From: Paenibacillus sp. SY21-1 | GTDB taxonomy: Bacteria > Bacillota > Bacilli > Paenibacillales > Paenibacillaceae | Direction of reading: 5' to 3' | DNA: 64,000 bases | NCBI RefSeq assembly: GCF_005222705.1 | Contig: NZ_STGF01000012.1 | Location: forward strand, 157,547-221,546 | Shown: positions 1 to 8,618 of the stretch, in pieces | Layout: the number at the start of each line of letters is the position of its first letter | Numbering within the stretch: the first letter of the stretch is position 1 | Translations under genes and position numbers: made by a program | Notes under the pieces: generated by a model | The model's input: the letters and a program-made list of their open reading frames with translations, nothing else | Told to the model about the DNA's origin: nothing | Databases searched by the model: none

Positions 1-12
1 TCTCTTGTTCAT
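1..12 (-). CDS. 5' end of a gene leaving the window on the left
   Basis: An ATG on the minus strand at 12 is followed by three sense codons (Asn-Lys-Arg) before the window edge. A GAGGAG ribosome binding site lies at 22-27, nine bases upstream, which is why this is called a start. Nothing can be said about the product. Confidence 0.45.
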
Positions 13-190
13 GGGCGTATTCTCCTCTGTCTGAAATAACTAAGCGGAAGCACTTGAGCGTAAAAGAAGGACTCCCGCCCTTCCAAAAGCATGCCTTTAG
101 GCTATTGTACAATTTTACAGGGCTGGACGACAACTCGCAGTTTTTCGGATTCCTTTTCGGCCGGGTTTCTGTAGCACAGCCGCAATGGAA

Positions 191-225
191 ACGGGCCACC
201 GCTGCTTCTGGCAGCGGTGGCCCGT
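191..225. terminator. Strong 14-bp hairpin, terminator-like without a T-run
   Basis: A perfect 14-bp GC-rich stem (191-204 with 212-225) closes a 7-base loop. No clear T-tract follows on either strand (CATATATA on the plus side), so intrinsic termination is uncertain. It lies downstream of the small minus-strand gene at 354-530 and could end its transcript. Confidence 0.5.
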
Positions 226-353
226 CATATATACAGGATGAATTCATCCAATAAGGAAAAATCGTTTTGATAAGAAACTTTATGAATCGATCTTCTGCAT
301 CCGAATTATTCGGACGGTTGGAAACGGCTGTAACGCCCGCGCGCGAATCTCCT

Positions 354-530
354 CTACGTACGTCGAGTACGGTTTAACTGGCCTTCCACTTGATGCCACT
401 GTTTGATAAATTGCTGGTAAAGATGGTTTTCCAGATGATTCAAGCCCTGTCTGTTTTCCTTCATCATTAATGCGTTCATCCGGTGTTTGAGCATCGTGCC
501 GCGGCGCTCCAGCATGTCTGCATGTGTCAA
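354..530 (-). CDS. Small hypothetical protein, 58 aa
   Basis: This is a short, charged, probably helical protein rich in Met, His, Gln and Arg, with no signal peptide or membrane segment. The start chosen is the TTG at 530, because a GGAGG ribosome binding site ends nine bases upstream; a TTG at 536 and an overlapping GTG frame at 540 are too close to that site. The composition (ADMLERRGTMLKHRMNAL near the N-terminus) looks like a real soluble small protein and not a chance frame. I do not recognise the family. It is transcribed away from the helicase pair and is followed by the hairpin at 191-225. Confidence 0.5.
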   Translation of the reverse strand: MTHADMLERRGTMLKHRMNALMMKENRQGLNHLENHLYQQFIKQWHQVEGQLNRTRRT

Positions 531-824
531 GTCCAATCACCCTCCAGTAATGTTATGTGCTGTCCGTTTAAGTATAACGAATATCGTCGCGCTGCAAAAA
601 CGTCCTGTCATCCCCTCCTCCCTCCTCACAAGTTCTGTGACCCGGCTTCCTCCAGACAGCACCGCCTGTTCGTATGTATGCGTCCATTAGCTTCGATTTT
701 ATGCCAATCGTTCGTTGAAGCCGCCTTGACGAGCAGAAAAGGAATACCGCCAGCCAAGCTCGCCGTTTCCTCACAAAATTGAGCACGCACGTTCGGATTG
801 TGCAGCATCTTTACTCATTCGGCA

Positions 825-833
825 TGCTATAAT
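825..833 (+). promoter_or_regulatory. Extended -10 promoter for the helicase pair
   Basis: TGC followed by a perfect TATAAT (828-833) gives an extended -10 element about 100 bp upstream of the start at 936. No good -35 is visible, which is tolerated with TGn-type promoters. Otherwise the 531-935 gap shows only short, unconvincing frames. Confidence 0.5.
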
Positions 834-935
834 GGAAAAGCCAAAAGGATGGACGAACTATTATAAATATTCGAAACGACCTATAGATTCAGATTGATGA
901 AAATGCACCGAGCAACGCTGTCAGGAGGCATAATG

Positions 936-2141
936 ATGAGCTTTAAGCACTGGCACAGCCAGTTTGAACAAATCGCTCAGCCGTTCCATTCGCTTCAGCG
1001 AAATGAACACTACTATTACACTGTTACTCGGGCGATTCAAGAGCATAAACCGGATGTGTTCGAGGGCGGGTATCCGCTATACAAGTTAAATGCGCTGATT
1101 TTTGTGATGAGGAAGCTGAGCAATCAAGGGGAGAACTCTACGCACCATCGGCTGGGACATGGCCGTTTCATAGGAATGCATACCGAGACAGCCATCCATC
1201 TGGCCCTCCGTGATATTGAAGAACTGCTCACCTCTGCGCCTGCCTTCGATAGAGCGCTGCCCGAATTTGCAGACCTGCTTCAAGACACGCTGCGCCTGCT
1301 ACGCGACAGCATGTTCGAGGAGAAAAGCCCGTCCAACAGCTTTTATTGGGCTCCCTACTTCGGGCTTTGGGACAAGTGGATAATATCGTTACCCGGCTTC
1401 GAAACGCTGGCTGCTGAAGAGATCGGACGTTTGCGTCAGATGGAGCAAGAGCACCCCAACCATTTGTATTGGTCTGAACTGGCCCAAGGATGGCTATATT
1501 TCCATATGCGAAACGATGAGGCGGCTTGGAGATGTTTGGCGACCGCAAGCCAACGAAATGGGCTGAATGCGGCGCATTTGCAGCCGCTTCTGGAGAGTCT
1601 GCTCCGCATCCGTGACTGGCCCAGACTGATCGAGTGGCTGTACAACGCAACCCCTTTGATTAAAGGGATCCAGTATCAGCCTTTGCCGCAGCTATGGGAG
1701 CTGTGGCATGTCGCAGCCGAGCATCATGCGGATGCGGAGCCCAGAATGTGGGAGGCGCTGCGGAGTCTGCTGCCCGGAGCCGTCAGCGTATATGCGACCC
1801 AGCTCTACGAATGGGGCAAATGGCAGGAATGGATAGACCTCCAGCTAAGCGGCGCGGATACCGATCCGCTGGCCTACCGGGTAGATACGTTCAAGCCCAT
1901 CGAACGGGAAGCGCCTGCCCTTCTGCTCCCCCTGTACCATCAAGCCGCAGAGCGTTATCTGCTCCTGAAAAATAGGGATAGCTATAAAAAAGCGGTGAAG
2001 CTCCTCAAAAGGCTCTCCAAGCTGTATAAAAAAATGAAAAAAGCGGAGGAGTGGGATCGGTTTATGGAGCTGCTCGTCTCGCGCTACAGCCGCTTCCGGG
2101 CCTTTATGGAGGAGCTGCGGAAAGGAAAACTGATTCCATGA
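936..2141 (+). CDS. Unknown protein coupled to SNF2 helicase, 401 aa
   Basis: This soluble, Trp- and Leu-rich, probably all-helical protein has no motif I can assign. The ATG at 936 is preferred because the AGGAGG at 923-928 is seven bases upstream; the adjacent ATG at 933 is the alternative. Its stop overlaps the helicase start in an ATGA (2138-2141), so the two are translationally coupled and probably work together. In many Bacillales the gene in this position encodes a SWIM zinc-finger protein (YwqB-like), and this one could correspond to the C-terminal helical part of such a protein. However, the CxC...CxH zinc signature is not visible here, so the link rests on position only. Confidence 0.8.
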   Translation: MSFKHWHSQFEQIAQPFHSLQRNEHYYYTVTRAIQEHKPDVFEGGYPLYKLNALIFVMRKLSNQGENSTHHRLGHGRFIGMHTETAIHLALRDIEELLTSAPAFDRALPEFADLLQDTLRLLRDSMFEEKSPSNSFYWAPYFGLWDKWIISLPGFETLAAEEIGRLRQMEQEHPNHLYWSELAQGWLYFHMRNDEAAWRCLATASQRNGLNAAHLQPLLESLLRIRDWPRLIEWLYNATPLIKGIQYQPLPQLWELWHVAAEHHADAEPRMWEALRSLLPGAVSVYATQLYEWGKWQEWIDLQLSGADTDPLAYRVDTFKPIEREAPALLLPLYHQAAERYLLLKNRDSYKKAVKLLKRLSKLYKKMKKAEEWDRFMELLVSRYSRFRAFMEELRKGKLIP

Positions 2142-5100
2142 TTCTGTCGCAAATAAACTATACGATTCATATGAATCTGACGGCCTTTGGAGATGCCCTG
2201 TTCTACGGATACAGCAGCCGGGATTGGCCTATCAACGGGCTGCAGCTGAAGCAGCGGCTGTTCGCATGGCACGCTCCTTCCTTCTACGGAACGGCGCTGG
2301 AAATCCAGCAATTAGGCAGCCTTGAAGCGGTGCCGCTGCCGGCTGAGCAGGTTTTGCCTTTTCTCGCGGAATGCCCGCTGCTGCTGCATATGGATTGGAG
2401 CTGGAGCGAAGAAGCGAGCCTTGTCCGCGAGCTGGCGCAGCCGCTGATGGCCAGCGTAGAAGCACGCGGCTTTGCGCCCAGCTTCGAGGCGTTTAAACGG
2501 ACCGGCAAGGCGCAATTCCGATGGACGCAAGCTTCTATCGACGCCGAAGCGGCAGCTCTCCTCGCAGAGGCCAGGGAGGAGCTGGTAGCCGGGCTTGCGG
2601 CCGCCTATTCCGCTGCCGTATTCGACCGGTATTACGGCACGGAAACGCTCGACGCCGATTTGCGGCGCGAGCATCCGCTGCTGTTCGCCGGGAGGGCCGG
2701 AGGGCCGGCGATAGCCGGCATGGACGAGCAGTCGTGGCTGGTCGCAATCGGCTGGACTGCCGATACCGCCCCCTTCCGACCGCTGCTCCAGCTGCTAGAG
2801 CCGGACGAGCTGCGCGAGGATTGGCGTCTCCAGCTTGCGCTGCAGGATAAAAGCCATGCAGCGCAGCTTGTACCCGTCCGCCTAAGCCGGACAGGGTCAG
2901 CCGTTGGAGCGTGGCCGGACGCGTGGTCGGACGCGGTAAGAAGTCGCAGCAGCAGCTGGGCCGAACGGCTGCGGGCGCTGCTGCCGGCCGTCTGTACGCT
3001 GGGACGCGACGACGATGTGCTTGGCGGCGCGCTGGACAACGACGCCGCTTGGAGGTTTTTGCACGCGGACAGCCAGCGGTTGCTGGAAGCGGGCTGGCAA
3101 GTGCTGCTGCCCGCTTGGTGGGAAGCGGCCAGCCGCAAAAAGCCTCGCCTCCGCGCCAAGGTGAGCGAGCGCAGCGGCAAAGGCGGCAGCTCCTTGTTCG
3201 GGCTGGAGTCGATCATCGATTTTGATTGGCGCGTAGCCATCGGCAACCTGGAGCTGACAGAGGAGGAGTTCGCCGAGCTGGCGGCCCGCAACGAACGGCT
3301 TGTCCGCTTTCGCGGACAATGGGTGACGCTTGACCCCGCCCTTCTCTCCAAAATCAGACAAGCGATGGCGGCGATGGACAGCTCGCAAGGCTTGTCGTTT
3401 CAGGATGTGCTCCAGCTGCACCTGCTCGAGACGACTGAAGCGGATGCCTCCGAGGATTCCGCGGACGACGAAAACCGCTTCCGTATGGAGGTTGAGCTGA
3501 ACAGCCATTTGAAGCAGCTCATCCGGCAGCTTGGGCAACCCGATTCGCTGCCTAAGCCGGAGCAGCCGCCAGGATTGCTGGCCGAGCTGCGCGGCTACCA
3601 GCTTGAGGGCTATGGCTGGCTGACGTTTTTGAGGCGCCTTGGGCTCGGCGCTTGCCTTGCGGACGATATGGGCCTCGGCAAAACCGTCCAGCTTATTTCC
3701 TATCTGCTGAACTTGAAGCAATCCGTGAAAGAAGCTCCCGCAGCTTCTTCGGGCCGCGCAGCCCGGACAAGCGCTGCGCCGGATGGGGATGAAGCGGCCG
3801 TATGCCGGAGCGGCGTCTCGCTTATTATTTGCCCTACTTCCGTGCTGGGCAACTGGCAAAAGGAGCTGCAAAGGTTTGCTCCCGAGCTCTCTGTAACGCT
3901 GCACTATGGCGGCAAAAGGCTGGCCGGCGAGGAATTCCATCGCGCTCTGGAGCATACCGACGTGCTTTTAACCTCCTATGCGACTGCCGCGCTCGATCAG
4001 GAGCTGCTGCAGAAAACGAGCTGGGCATCCCTTTGTCTGGATGAAGCGCAAAACATTAAAAATGCGCAAACGAAGCAATCCGCAGCCGTGCGCAGCCTGC
4101 ATGCGAGTCACCGGATTGCCCTGACAGGCACGCCGATCGAGAACAGGCTATCCGAGCTATGGTCCATCTACGATTTTATAAACCCCGGCTACCTGGGAAC
4201 GGCGAGCGGTTTCTCGGCGCGCTTTGCCGGACCGATTGAGAAGGAAGGCAACCCGGAGCGCACGTCAGAGCTGCAGCGGCTTGTGAAGCCCTTTTTGCTC
4301 CGCCGCAAAAAAAAGGACCCTGCCATTCAACTCGACCTGCCGGACAAAAACGAGATGAAAACGTATCTCCACTTAACCGCAGAGCAAGGCTCGTTGTACA
4401 ACCAGACCGTAAACGGGCTGCTGGAGCGCATGCAGAAGCTGGAGGGAATCGAGCGCAAGGGAGCCATTCTCGGCGCCCTTACTCAGCTTAAACAGCTATG
4501 CGATCATCCCGGTCTGTTCATGAAGGAGCCTCTGCCCGAGCAGCTTGGCAGCGCGGGGGACGAGGGAGCCTCCCTGAGCGAAGCGCTCATCCAGCGCTCC
4601 TCCAAACTGGAACGGCTCGTGGCAATGGTCAAGGAGCTTCGCGAGGAAGGGGAACGCTGCCTTATTTTCACCCAATACGTCGGCATGGGCGAAATGCTGC
4701 AGCAAGTGCTCGCACACGAGCTTCGAGAGCCTGTGCTGTATTTGAACGGAAGCACATCCAAAACCGCCCGCGACCGGATGATCGCACAATTTCAAGCAAG
4801 CGATTTGCCGCCGGAGCAGCAGCCCGCCACCTTTATTCTCTCGATTAAAGCGGGCGGCGTCGGACTTAACCTGACGGCAGCCAACCATGTTTTTCACTTC
4901 GACAGATGGTGGAATCCGGCGGTCGAGAATCAGGCGACTGACCGTGCTTACCGTATGGGACAGACCCGCGATGTGCAGGTACACAAATTTATCGCGCTTG
5001 GAACGTTGGAGGAGCGCATTGACGAGATGCTCGAAAGCAAGCAGCAGCTCAGCGATAACGTCATTACCAGCTCCGAAGGCTGGATTACCGAGCTTTCCAC

Positions 5101-5143
5101 TGATGAATTGAAGGAGCTGTTCACGCTGCGGCAGACGCTGTAA
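2138..5143 (+). CDS. SNF2-family DEAD/DEAH-box helicase (YwqA-like), 1001 aa
   Basis: This is a Swi2/Snf2-type ATP-dependent DNA translocase. The N-terminal ~450 residues carry an SNF2-associated region (a segment around FGLESIIDFDWRVAIG is typical). The helicase core follows: Walker A DDMGLGKT near residue 510, the DEAQ box in LDEAQNIKN near 633, motif III GTPIEN near 664, and motif VI NPAVENQATDRAYRMGQ near 926. A short low-complexity Ala-rich insertion follows the Walker A segment. The start is the ATG that overlaps the preceding stop; a longer frame from 2051 lies entirely inside the upstream gene and is rejected. It probably acts in DNA repair, recombination or nucleoid remodelling, but bacterial members are poorly characterised. 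Confidence 0.95.
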   Translation: MILSQINYTIHMNLTAFGDALFYGYSSRDWPINGLQLKQRLFAWHAPSFYGTALEIQQLGSLEAVPLPAEQVLPFLAECPLLLHMDWSWSEEASLVRELAQPLMASVEARGFAPSFEAFKRTGKAQFRWTQASIDAEAAALLAEAREELVAGLAAAYSAAVFDRYYGTETLDADLRREHPLLFAGRAGGPAIAGMDEQSWLVAIGWTADTAPFRPLLQLLEPDELREDWRLQLALQDKSHAAQLVPVRLSRTGSAVGAWPDAWSDAVRSRSSSWAERLRALLPAVCTLGRDDDVLGGALDNDAAWRFLHADSQRLLEAGWQVLLPAWWEAASRKKPRLRAKVSERSGKGGSSLFGLESIIDFDWRVAIGNLELTEEEFAELAARNERLVRFRGQWVTLDPALLSKIRQAMAAMDSSQGLSFQDVLQLHLLETTEADASEDSADDENRFRMEVELNSHLKQLIRQLGQPDSLPKPEQPPGLLAELRGYQLEGYGWLTFLRRLGLGACLADDMGLGKTVQLISYLLNLKQSVKEAPAASSGRAARTSAAPDGDEAAVCRSGVSLIICPTSVLGNWQKELQRFAPELSVTLHYGGKRLAGEEFHRALEHTDVLLTSYATAALDQELLQKTSWASLCLDEAQNIKNAQTKQSAAVRSLHASHRIALTGTPIENRLSELWSIYDFINPGYLGTASGFSARFAGPIEKEGNPERTSELQRLVKPFLLRRKKKDPAIQLDLPDKNEMKTYLHLTAEQGSLYNQTVNGLLERMQKLEGIERKGAILGALTQLKQLCDHPGLFMKEPLPEQLGSAGDEGASLSEALIQRSSKLERLVAMVKELREEGERCLIFTQYVGMGEMLQQVLAHELREPVLYLNGSTSKTARDRMIAQFQASDLPPEQQPATFILSIKAGGVGLNLTAANHVFHFDRWWNPAVENQATDRAYRMGQTRDVQVHKFIALGTLEERIDEMLESKQQLSDNVITSSEGWITELSTDELKELFTLRQTL

Positions 5144-5256
5144 CTGGACTGGAAGCAGCGTAAGACACGATAAATCCCCCGCCGCAGCACGCTCCGCTGT
5201 CGTTATGGCGCTTGCTTCCGTGGAAGCCGGTTTATTTCAAAAAAATGGATCGACCC

Positions 5257-5286
5257 TTGAACCGGACAAGCCACCTGTGCTACACT
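5257..5286 (+). promoter_or_regulatory. Promoter of the hflX leader
   Basis: TTGAAC (5257-5262), an 18-bp spacer and TACACT (5281-5286), with a TG one base before the -10, make a plausible sigma-A promoter. It would start transcription just before the leader ORF at 5319. Confidence 0.5.
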
Positions 5287-5318
5287 GTATCTACTTTATG
5301 ATGAACGGAGGGTTACGT

Positions 5319-5357
5319 GTGATAGACTTTATCCGAGTTAGGTCTTTGCGCGGCTAA
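5319..5357 (+). CDS. Leader peptide (uORF) of the hflX attenuator, 12 aa
   Basis: A GTG start six bases after a perfect GGAGGG (5307-5312) opens a 12-codon ORF reading MIDFIRVRSLRG and ending in TAA. The Arg-Val-Arg fits the '+x+' motif at which macrolide-bound ribosomes stall in several resistance leaders. The last codons overlap the left arm of a hairpin at 5344-5373, so a stalled ribosome would open that hairpin. Two intrinsic terminators then precede hflX. This is the layout expected of an antibiotic-sensing attenuator. The ORF and signals are seen directly; the regulatory role is inferred. Confidence 0.65.
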   Translation: MIDFIRVRSLRG

Positions 5358-5373
5358 TTGCATAGCGCCAAAG
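5344..5373 (+). promoter_or_regulatory. Leader hairpin overlapping the uORF end
   Basis: CTTTG-CGC (5344-5351) pairs with GCG-C-CAAAG (5365-5373) with one bulged base. A second hairpin (CTCTGC 5374-5379 with GCAGAG 5386-5391) follows directly. These are candidate alternative structures controlled by ribosome position on the leader ORF. Confidence 0.4.
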
Positions 5374-5502
5374 CTCTGCCTTCGCGCAGAGGACTCAGGA
5401 TAGGTCTGTCCATTTTAAAGGTAACCCATATTGGTATAGCGGAAAGGGATGCTCGGGATGTCATACATTCCCCTTTCTGCTCCCTTTAGATTGGCTGCGG
5501 CC

Positions 5503-5531
5503 CCGCCGGAAGTACATTCCTGCGGCTTTTT
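5503..5531 (+). terminator. First intrinsic terminator in the hflX leader
   Basis: CCGC-C-GGAA (5503-5511) pairs with TTCC-T-GCGG (5517-5525) with one internal mismatch, followed after one base by TTTTT (5527-5531). It sits between the leader ORF and hflX. Confidence 0.5.
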
Positions 5532-5559
5532 CTGAATATCCTCGCGCGAATTACCGTAG

Positions 5560-5587
5560 ACACGGGCAGAGATGCCTGTGTTTTTTT
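5560..5587 (+). terminator. Second intrinsic terminator (attenuator) upstream of hflX
   Basis: A 9-bp stem, 5560-5568 with 5573-5581 (one G-T pair), has a GAGA loop and runs into seven T residues (5581-5587), about 100 bp before the hflX start. A strong intrinsic terminator between promoter and gene means hflX needs read-through or antitermination. Confidence 0.75.
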
Positions 5588-5683
5588 GCGTACAAATTAG
5601 GAAATATTGTTGGAGAGACGGCGGAAGCTGCCTTTTCAGCAGCCATTGCTCCATTAAATTCAATAACAAAGGATGATTCCTAT

Positions 5684-6952
5684 ATGACAGAACAATTGAA
5701 ACAAACCGCCATAATCGTCGGAGTCGAGCTGCAGAACCAGAAGGACTTCGCTTATTCAATGGAGGAGCTGCGCAGCCTTGCGGACGCGAACGCCATTGAG
5801 GTCGTCGGCGAGCTTAGCCAGAAGGCGGAGCGCATTAATCCGTCCCATTACATCGGCACAGGCAAGCTGGAGGAGCTGCGCGCGCTGGCGGAAGGTCTGG
5901 GGACCGAGGTCATTATTTTTAACGACGAGCTGTCGCCTTCGCAAATCCGCAACCTGGAAGCCGGCTTGGAACGCACGGTCATCGACCGGACCATTCTGAT
6001 TCTCGATATTTTCGCCGAACGCGCCAAAACAAGAGAAGCGCAGCTGCAAGTAGAAGTCGCCCGATTGCAATACATGCTGCCAAGGCTGGTCGGGCTGCGC
6101 GCATCGCTCGGCCGTCAAGGCGGAGGCTCCGGATTAAAAAACAGAGGCGCTGGCGAAACGAAGCTGGAGCTGGATCGCCGCCGGATCGAGGAACGCATTA
6201 CTGCGCTTCAGGCAGAGCTGGAGAAGCTGGTCGCCCGCCGTCAGGTTCAGCGCAAGCAACGCAAGAAAAACGAGGTTCCTGTCGTCTGTCTCGTCGGCTA
6301 CACGAATACGGGCAAGTCCAGTCTGATGAATGCGCTCCTGGATAAGTTCAACCCGCAAACCGATAAGCATGTTTTTGTTAAAAATATGCTGTTCGCAACG
6401 CTGGAGACGTCGGTTCGGAGCATCGATATGCCGAATAACAAATCATTTTTGCTGACGGATACGGTTGGCTTTGTCAGCCAGCTTCCGCACCATCTCGTCA
6501 AAGCCTTCCGCTCCACATTGGAGGAGGTAACGGAAGCCGAGCTGCTGATTCACGTTGTCGACTACGCGCATGAGGACTACGAGAAGCTGATTTCCGTAAC
6601 CGAATCGACGCTGGAGGATCTTGGCGCCGATCACATTCCAACGATATTTGCGTTTAACAAATGCGATTTGACCGAGCATCGCTACCCGCAAGTCGAGCGC
6701 GACCGGGTCTATATGTCCGTACAGGAGAAGGCAGGGCTGGATGAGCTGGTCGAGCTTGTTCGCAGCCATATTTTCAAAGATTATATGGAGTGCGAAATAT
6801 TGATTCCGTTCAGCGAAGGGCGGCTTGTCGCCTATTTCAATGAGCATGCCCACGTGCACGAAACGAACTATGAAGCCGAGGGAACCCGTCTGAAGCTGGA
6901 ATGCAAAACGTCCGATTTCGAAAAGTACCGGAACGATTTCGTTGTACTCTAA
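5684..6952 (+). CDS. hflX: GTPase HflX, ribosome-splitting/rescue factor, 422 aa
   Basis: HflX binds the 50S E-site region and splits stalled or antibiotic-bound ribosomes. The N-terminal HflX domain (about 1-180) holds the conserved ALRASLGRQGGGSGLKNRGA-type stretch and a coiled coil (about 160-190). The G domain has the P-loop GYTNTGKSS near residue 205, the DTVGF switch near 262 and NKCD near 325. Length is normal. The ribosome binding site is weak (AAAGGA upstream of the ATG). Its long leader (5257-5683) contains a uORF and two terminators, so expression is probably induced when ribosomes stall. Listeria hflX is known to be induced by ribosome-targeting antibiotics through attenuation; the same logic is inferred here. 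Confidence 0.95.
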   Translation: MTEQLKQTAIIVGVELQNQKDFAYSMEELRSLADANAIEVVGELSQKAERINPSHYIGTGKLEELRALAEGLGTEVIIFNDELSPSQIRNLEAGLERTVIDRTILILDIFAERAKTREAQLQVEVARLQYMLPRLVGLRASLGRQGGGSGLKNRGAGETKLELDRRRIEERITALQAELEKLVARRQVQRKQRKKNEVPVVCLVGYTNTGKSSLMNALLDKFNPQTDKHVFVKNMLFATLETSVRSIDMPNNKSFLLTDTVGFVSQLPHHLVKAFRSTLEEVTEAELLIHVVDYAHEDYEKLISVTESTLEDLGADHIPTIFAFNKCDLTEHRYPQVERDRVYMSVQEKAGLDELVELVRSHIFKDYMECEILIPFSEGRLVAYFNEHAHVHETNYEAEGTRLKLECKTSDFEKYRNDFVVL

Positions 6953-7073
6953 GCCCGATCGGAGTTGGCTCCCTCCAGCATTGTCCATAGCAGGGAACAA
7001 ATGATGGCATTCGCCTTGCAACTTAATAGGGAGAGGCGGCGTCAGAGGGGAAACGACCTTTGGAGGAGTGTCT

Positions 7074-7523
7074 ATGAATATACTGACCAGGTTTCGCGCA
7101 ACGACGCTCATACGGGCTTCGGCGCTCCTATCCGTCCTCGCCGGCCTGCTCTATCTGCTTTCCGCCTTTCAGCTCTCTTTGCAGATTAATCTCGGACCAG
7201 AGATGGAAGAAGGAAAAGTCGCCGCCCATACATGGGCCACTTATGCCTTAATCGGCGGAGTAGCGTTGCTAGCCGGGAGCTACCTCATTCAGCTGTCGCA
7301 GTCTCCTTTGACGCGGCGAATTATGCTTAGCATTGCCTTGATTGGCATTACCGTTCTGATTGTTGGCCAGCTGCCACCGCTGTTCTACTGGTTTCTATTC
7401 AGCATAACCGCCTTTTCCTGGAGCAATGCGCTCGGCTTTGCGCTTCATGCAGGGCTCATTTCGTTCGGCTTTTGGGGCATGCTGGCCATCTTTTATACGC
7501 TTGAGCGCCACGATAGGACTTAG
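7074..7523 (+). CDS. Four-helix membrane protein of unknown function, 149 aa
   Basis: The product is very hydrophobic, with about four transmembrane segments (roughly 12-34, 50-70, 78-100 and 105-138) and an Arg-rich N-terminus. The ATG at 7074 is preferred over an in-frame GTG at 7068 because GGAGG (7062-7066) lies seven bases upstream of the ATG. I see no catalytic motif and do not recognise the family. It follows hflX on the same strand after about 120 bp and converges on the thioredoxin-like gene. Confidence 0.75.
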   Translation: MNILTRFRATTLIRASALLSVLAGLLYLLSAFQLSLQINLGPEMEEGKVAAHTWATYALIGGVALLAGSYLIQLSQSPLTRRIMLSIALIGITVLIVGQLPPLFYWFLFSITAFSWSNALGFALHAGLISFGFWGMLAIFYTLERHDRT

Positions 7524-7531
7524 ACTGGCAT

Positions 7532-7562
7532 AGGGGTTGCTGTTAGGAGGACCCCTCTTCTT
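7532..7562 (+). terminator. Terminator between convergent genes
   Basis: AGGGGT (7532-7537) pairs with ACCCCT (7551-7556), followed by the T-rich CTTCTTTT. The stem is short and partly overlaps the 3' end of the convergent gene. Confidence 0.4.
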
Positions 7563-7866
7563 TTAACAACTGCAGCAAATGCTCGACTGAGCGCATCGCA
7601 TACTCCATTCGTTCCGGTTCGCCGTTTCTAATCAGCACGAGACAGGGCACGCTGGAAATGCGCCAGTCGCTGCGCAGCTTGATCGCTTCGTTAATGTTCA
7701 GCTTATAGATCGTAAAGGGTACGCCGATCGCTTGTACAACGTCCAGCATGCGCTCGGCTACCTTGCACGTTCCGCAGAACGGGGATGAGAAGAACAATGC
7801 GTCCCTGCCTCCCCCGATTCGCCTTAGCCGCAACCAGTCCGACTCCGCAATTTGTTGTAACGCCAA
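7543..7866 (-). CDS. Thioredoxin-family protein, 107 aa
   Basis: This is a small cytoplasmic thioredoxin fold. The redox motif is Cys-Gly-Thr-Cys in FFSSPFCGTCKVAERML (about residues 25-41), and the cis-proline is in SSVPCLVLI (about 70-80). CGTC differs from the CGPC of classical thioredoxin, so it is better described as a thioredoxin-like thiol reductase (YtpP/YusE type) than TrxA. The start is TTG at 7866 with AAGGTG upstream. Partners are not indicated by context. Confidence 0.85.
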   Translation of the reverse strand: MALQQIAESDWLRLRRIGGGRDALFFSSPFCGTCKVAERMLDVVQAIGVPFTIYKLNINEAIKLRSDWRISSVPCLVLIRNGEPERMEYAMRSVEHLLQLLKEEGSS

Positions 7867-7937
7867 CTAAAGCACCTTCATTTCTTTTCTTAATGTAAGC
7901 AAACGCCCGCCGTACGGCATAAGCCAGGTCTCTCCGC

Positions 7938-8618
7938 TTATTTCCGGCCGTAGTCGGCTTTGATCTCGCCCCATAGCTTCGTCTCCCATTTCAGCACCCT
8001 GTTCTCGTAGCGATTGGCTTTCAGCCACTGCACCGCCTCATCTACAAGCTTCCAGATTTGCGCCGTAGAGCTGTCGCGTACCAAGGTCGACGACACCGCT
8101 TGTTGACCTATCCATTTCAAGGCATTCGCCGAATCGCTATATACCGTCTTATTGCTGCCTTGCTCCTGCAAATACTGGAGACCGTGCACGATGGCAAGGA
8201 ACTCTCCCAGATTGTTGGTCCCCTTCGGAATCGGCCCGCGCTCGAACAGCACAGCACCGGTTCTTGTATCCACGCCTTTATATTCAACGGGACCGGGATT
8301 GCCGCTTGTCCCCACGTCAACCGAGATGCTGTCGTAATCAATCTCTGCAGATGCCGGGGCAGCTCCGGCTGTGAGCCTGCCGTTTCCTCCCGTCTGGCCG
8401 CCTGATGCCTGGCGCGTGCCGCTTTTGCCTGCTGTCGCCCCGCTTCCCCAATTCCGCTGCCAGCCTTCCGCGTACGCGCGCTCCGCCTCCGACTTGGTCG
8501 GATAGGATTTATATTTGGCATCGGTATATTTGTTCACTTGCTTTTGGCAATCCGCCCAGCTTGCATACACGCCCGGCTGCTTGCCTACCCATACCACGTA
8601 ATATTTTTGACCTGCCAA
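7938..8618 (-). CDS. rnhA: Ribonuclease H1 with hybrid-binding domain, 226 aa
   Basis: It cleaves the RNA strand of RNA-DNA hybrids. The N-terminal ~50 residues (KYYVVWVGKQPGVYASW...) form the hybrid-binding (viroplasmin-like) domain, followed by a Gly/Ala/Thr linker. The RNase H domain matches the Bacillus halodurans RNase H1 pattern: first Asp in ISVDVGTSGNPG, Glu in NNLGEFLA, Asp in YSDSANA and the last Asp in EIKADYGRK, so all four metal ligands are present. The start is TTG at 8618 with AAGGGG upstream. The gene is monocistronic and divergent from the Imm51-type gene. Confidence 0.93.
   Translation of the reverse strand: MAGQKYYVVWVGKQPGVYASWADCQKQVNKYTDAKYKSYPTKSEAERAYAEGWQRNWGSGATAGKSGTRQASGGQTGGNGRLTAGAAPASAEIDYDSISVDVGTSGNPGPVEYKGVDTRTGAVLFERGPIPKGTNNLGEFLAIVHGLQYLQEQGSNKTVYSDSANALKWIGQQAVSSTLVRDSSTAQIWKLVDEAVQWLKANRYENRVLKWETKLWGEIKADYGRK

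Noticed and set aside
54..254. 66-codon plus-strand frame at the left edge
   Set aside because: It runs through the 14-bp hairpin at 191-225, has no ribosome binding site and has no protein-like features.
537..611. 24-codon minus-strand ORF with a very strong GGAGGAGGGG site
   Set aside because: The ribosome binding site is excellent, but the peptide is short and unremarkable, and the purine-rich run may be coincidental. It could be a leader of the small gene at 530; not enough support to list.
626..808. 60-codon minus-strand frame upstream of the helicase pair
   Set aside because: It has no ribosome binding site and no recognisable family, and overlapping frames of similar length exist on both strands.
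2632..3955. Long antisense frames inside the SNF2 helicase gene
   Set aside because: GC-rich third positions create open antisense frames. They lack ribosome binding sites and overlap a well-supported gene.
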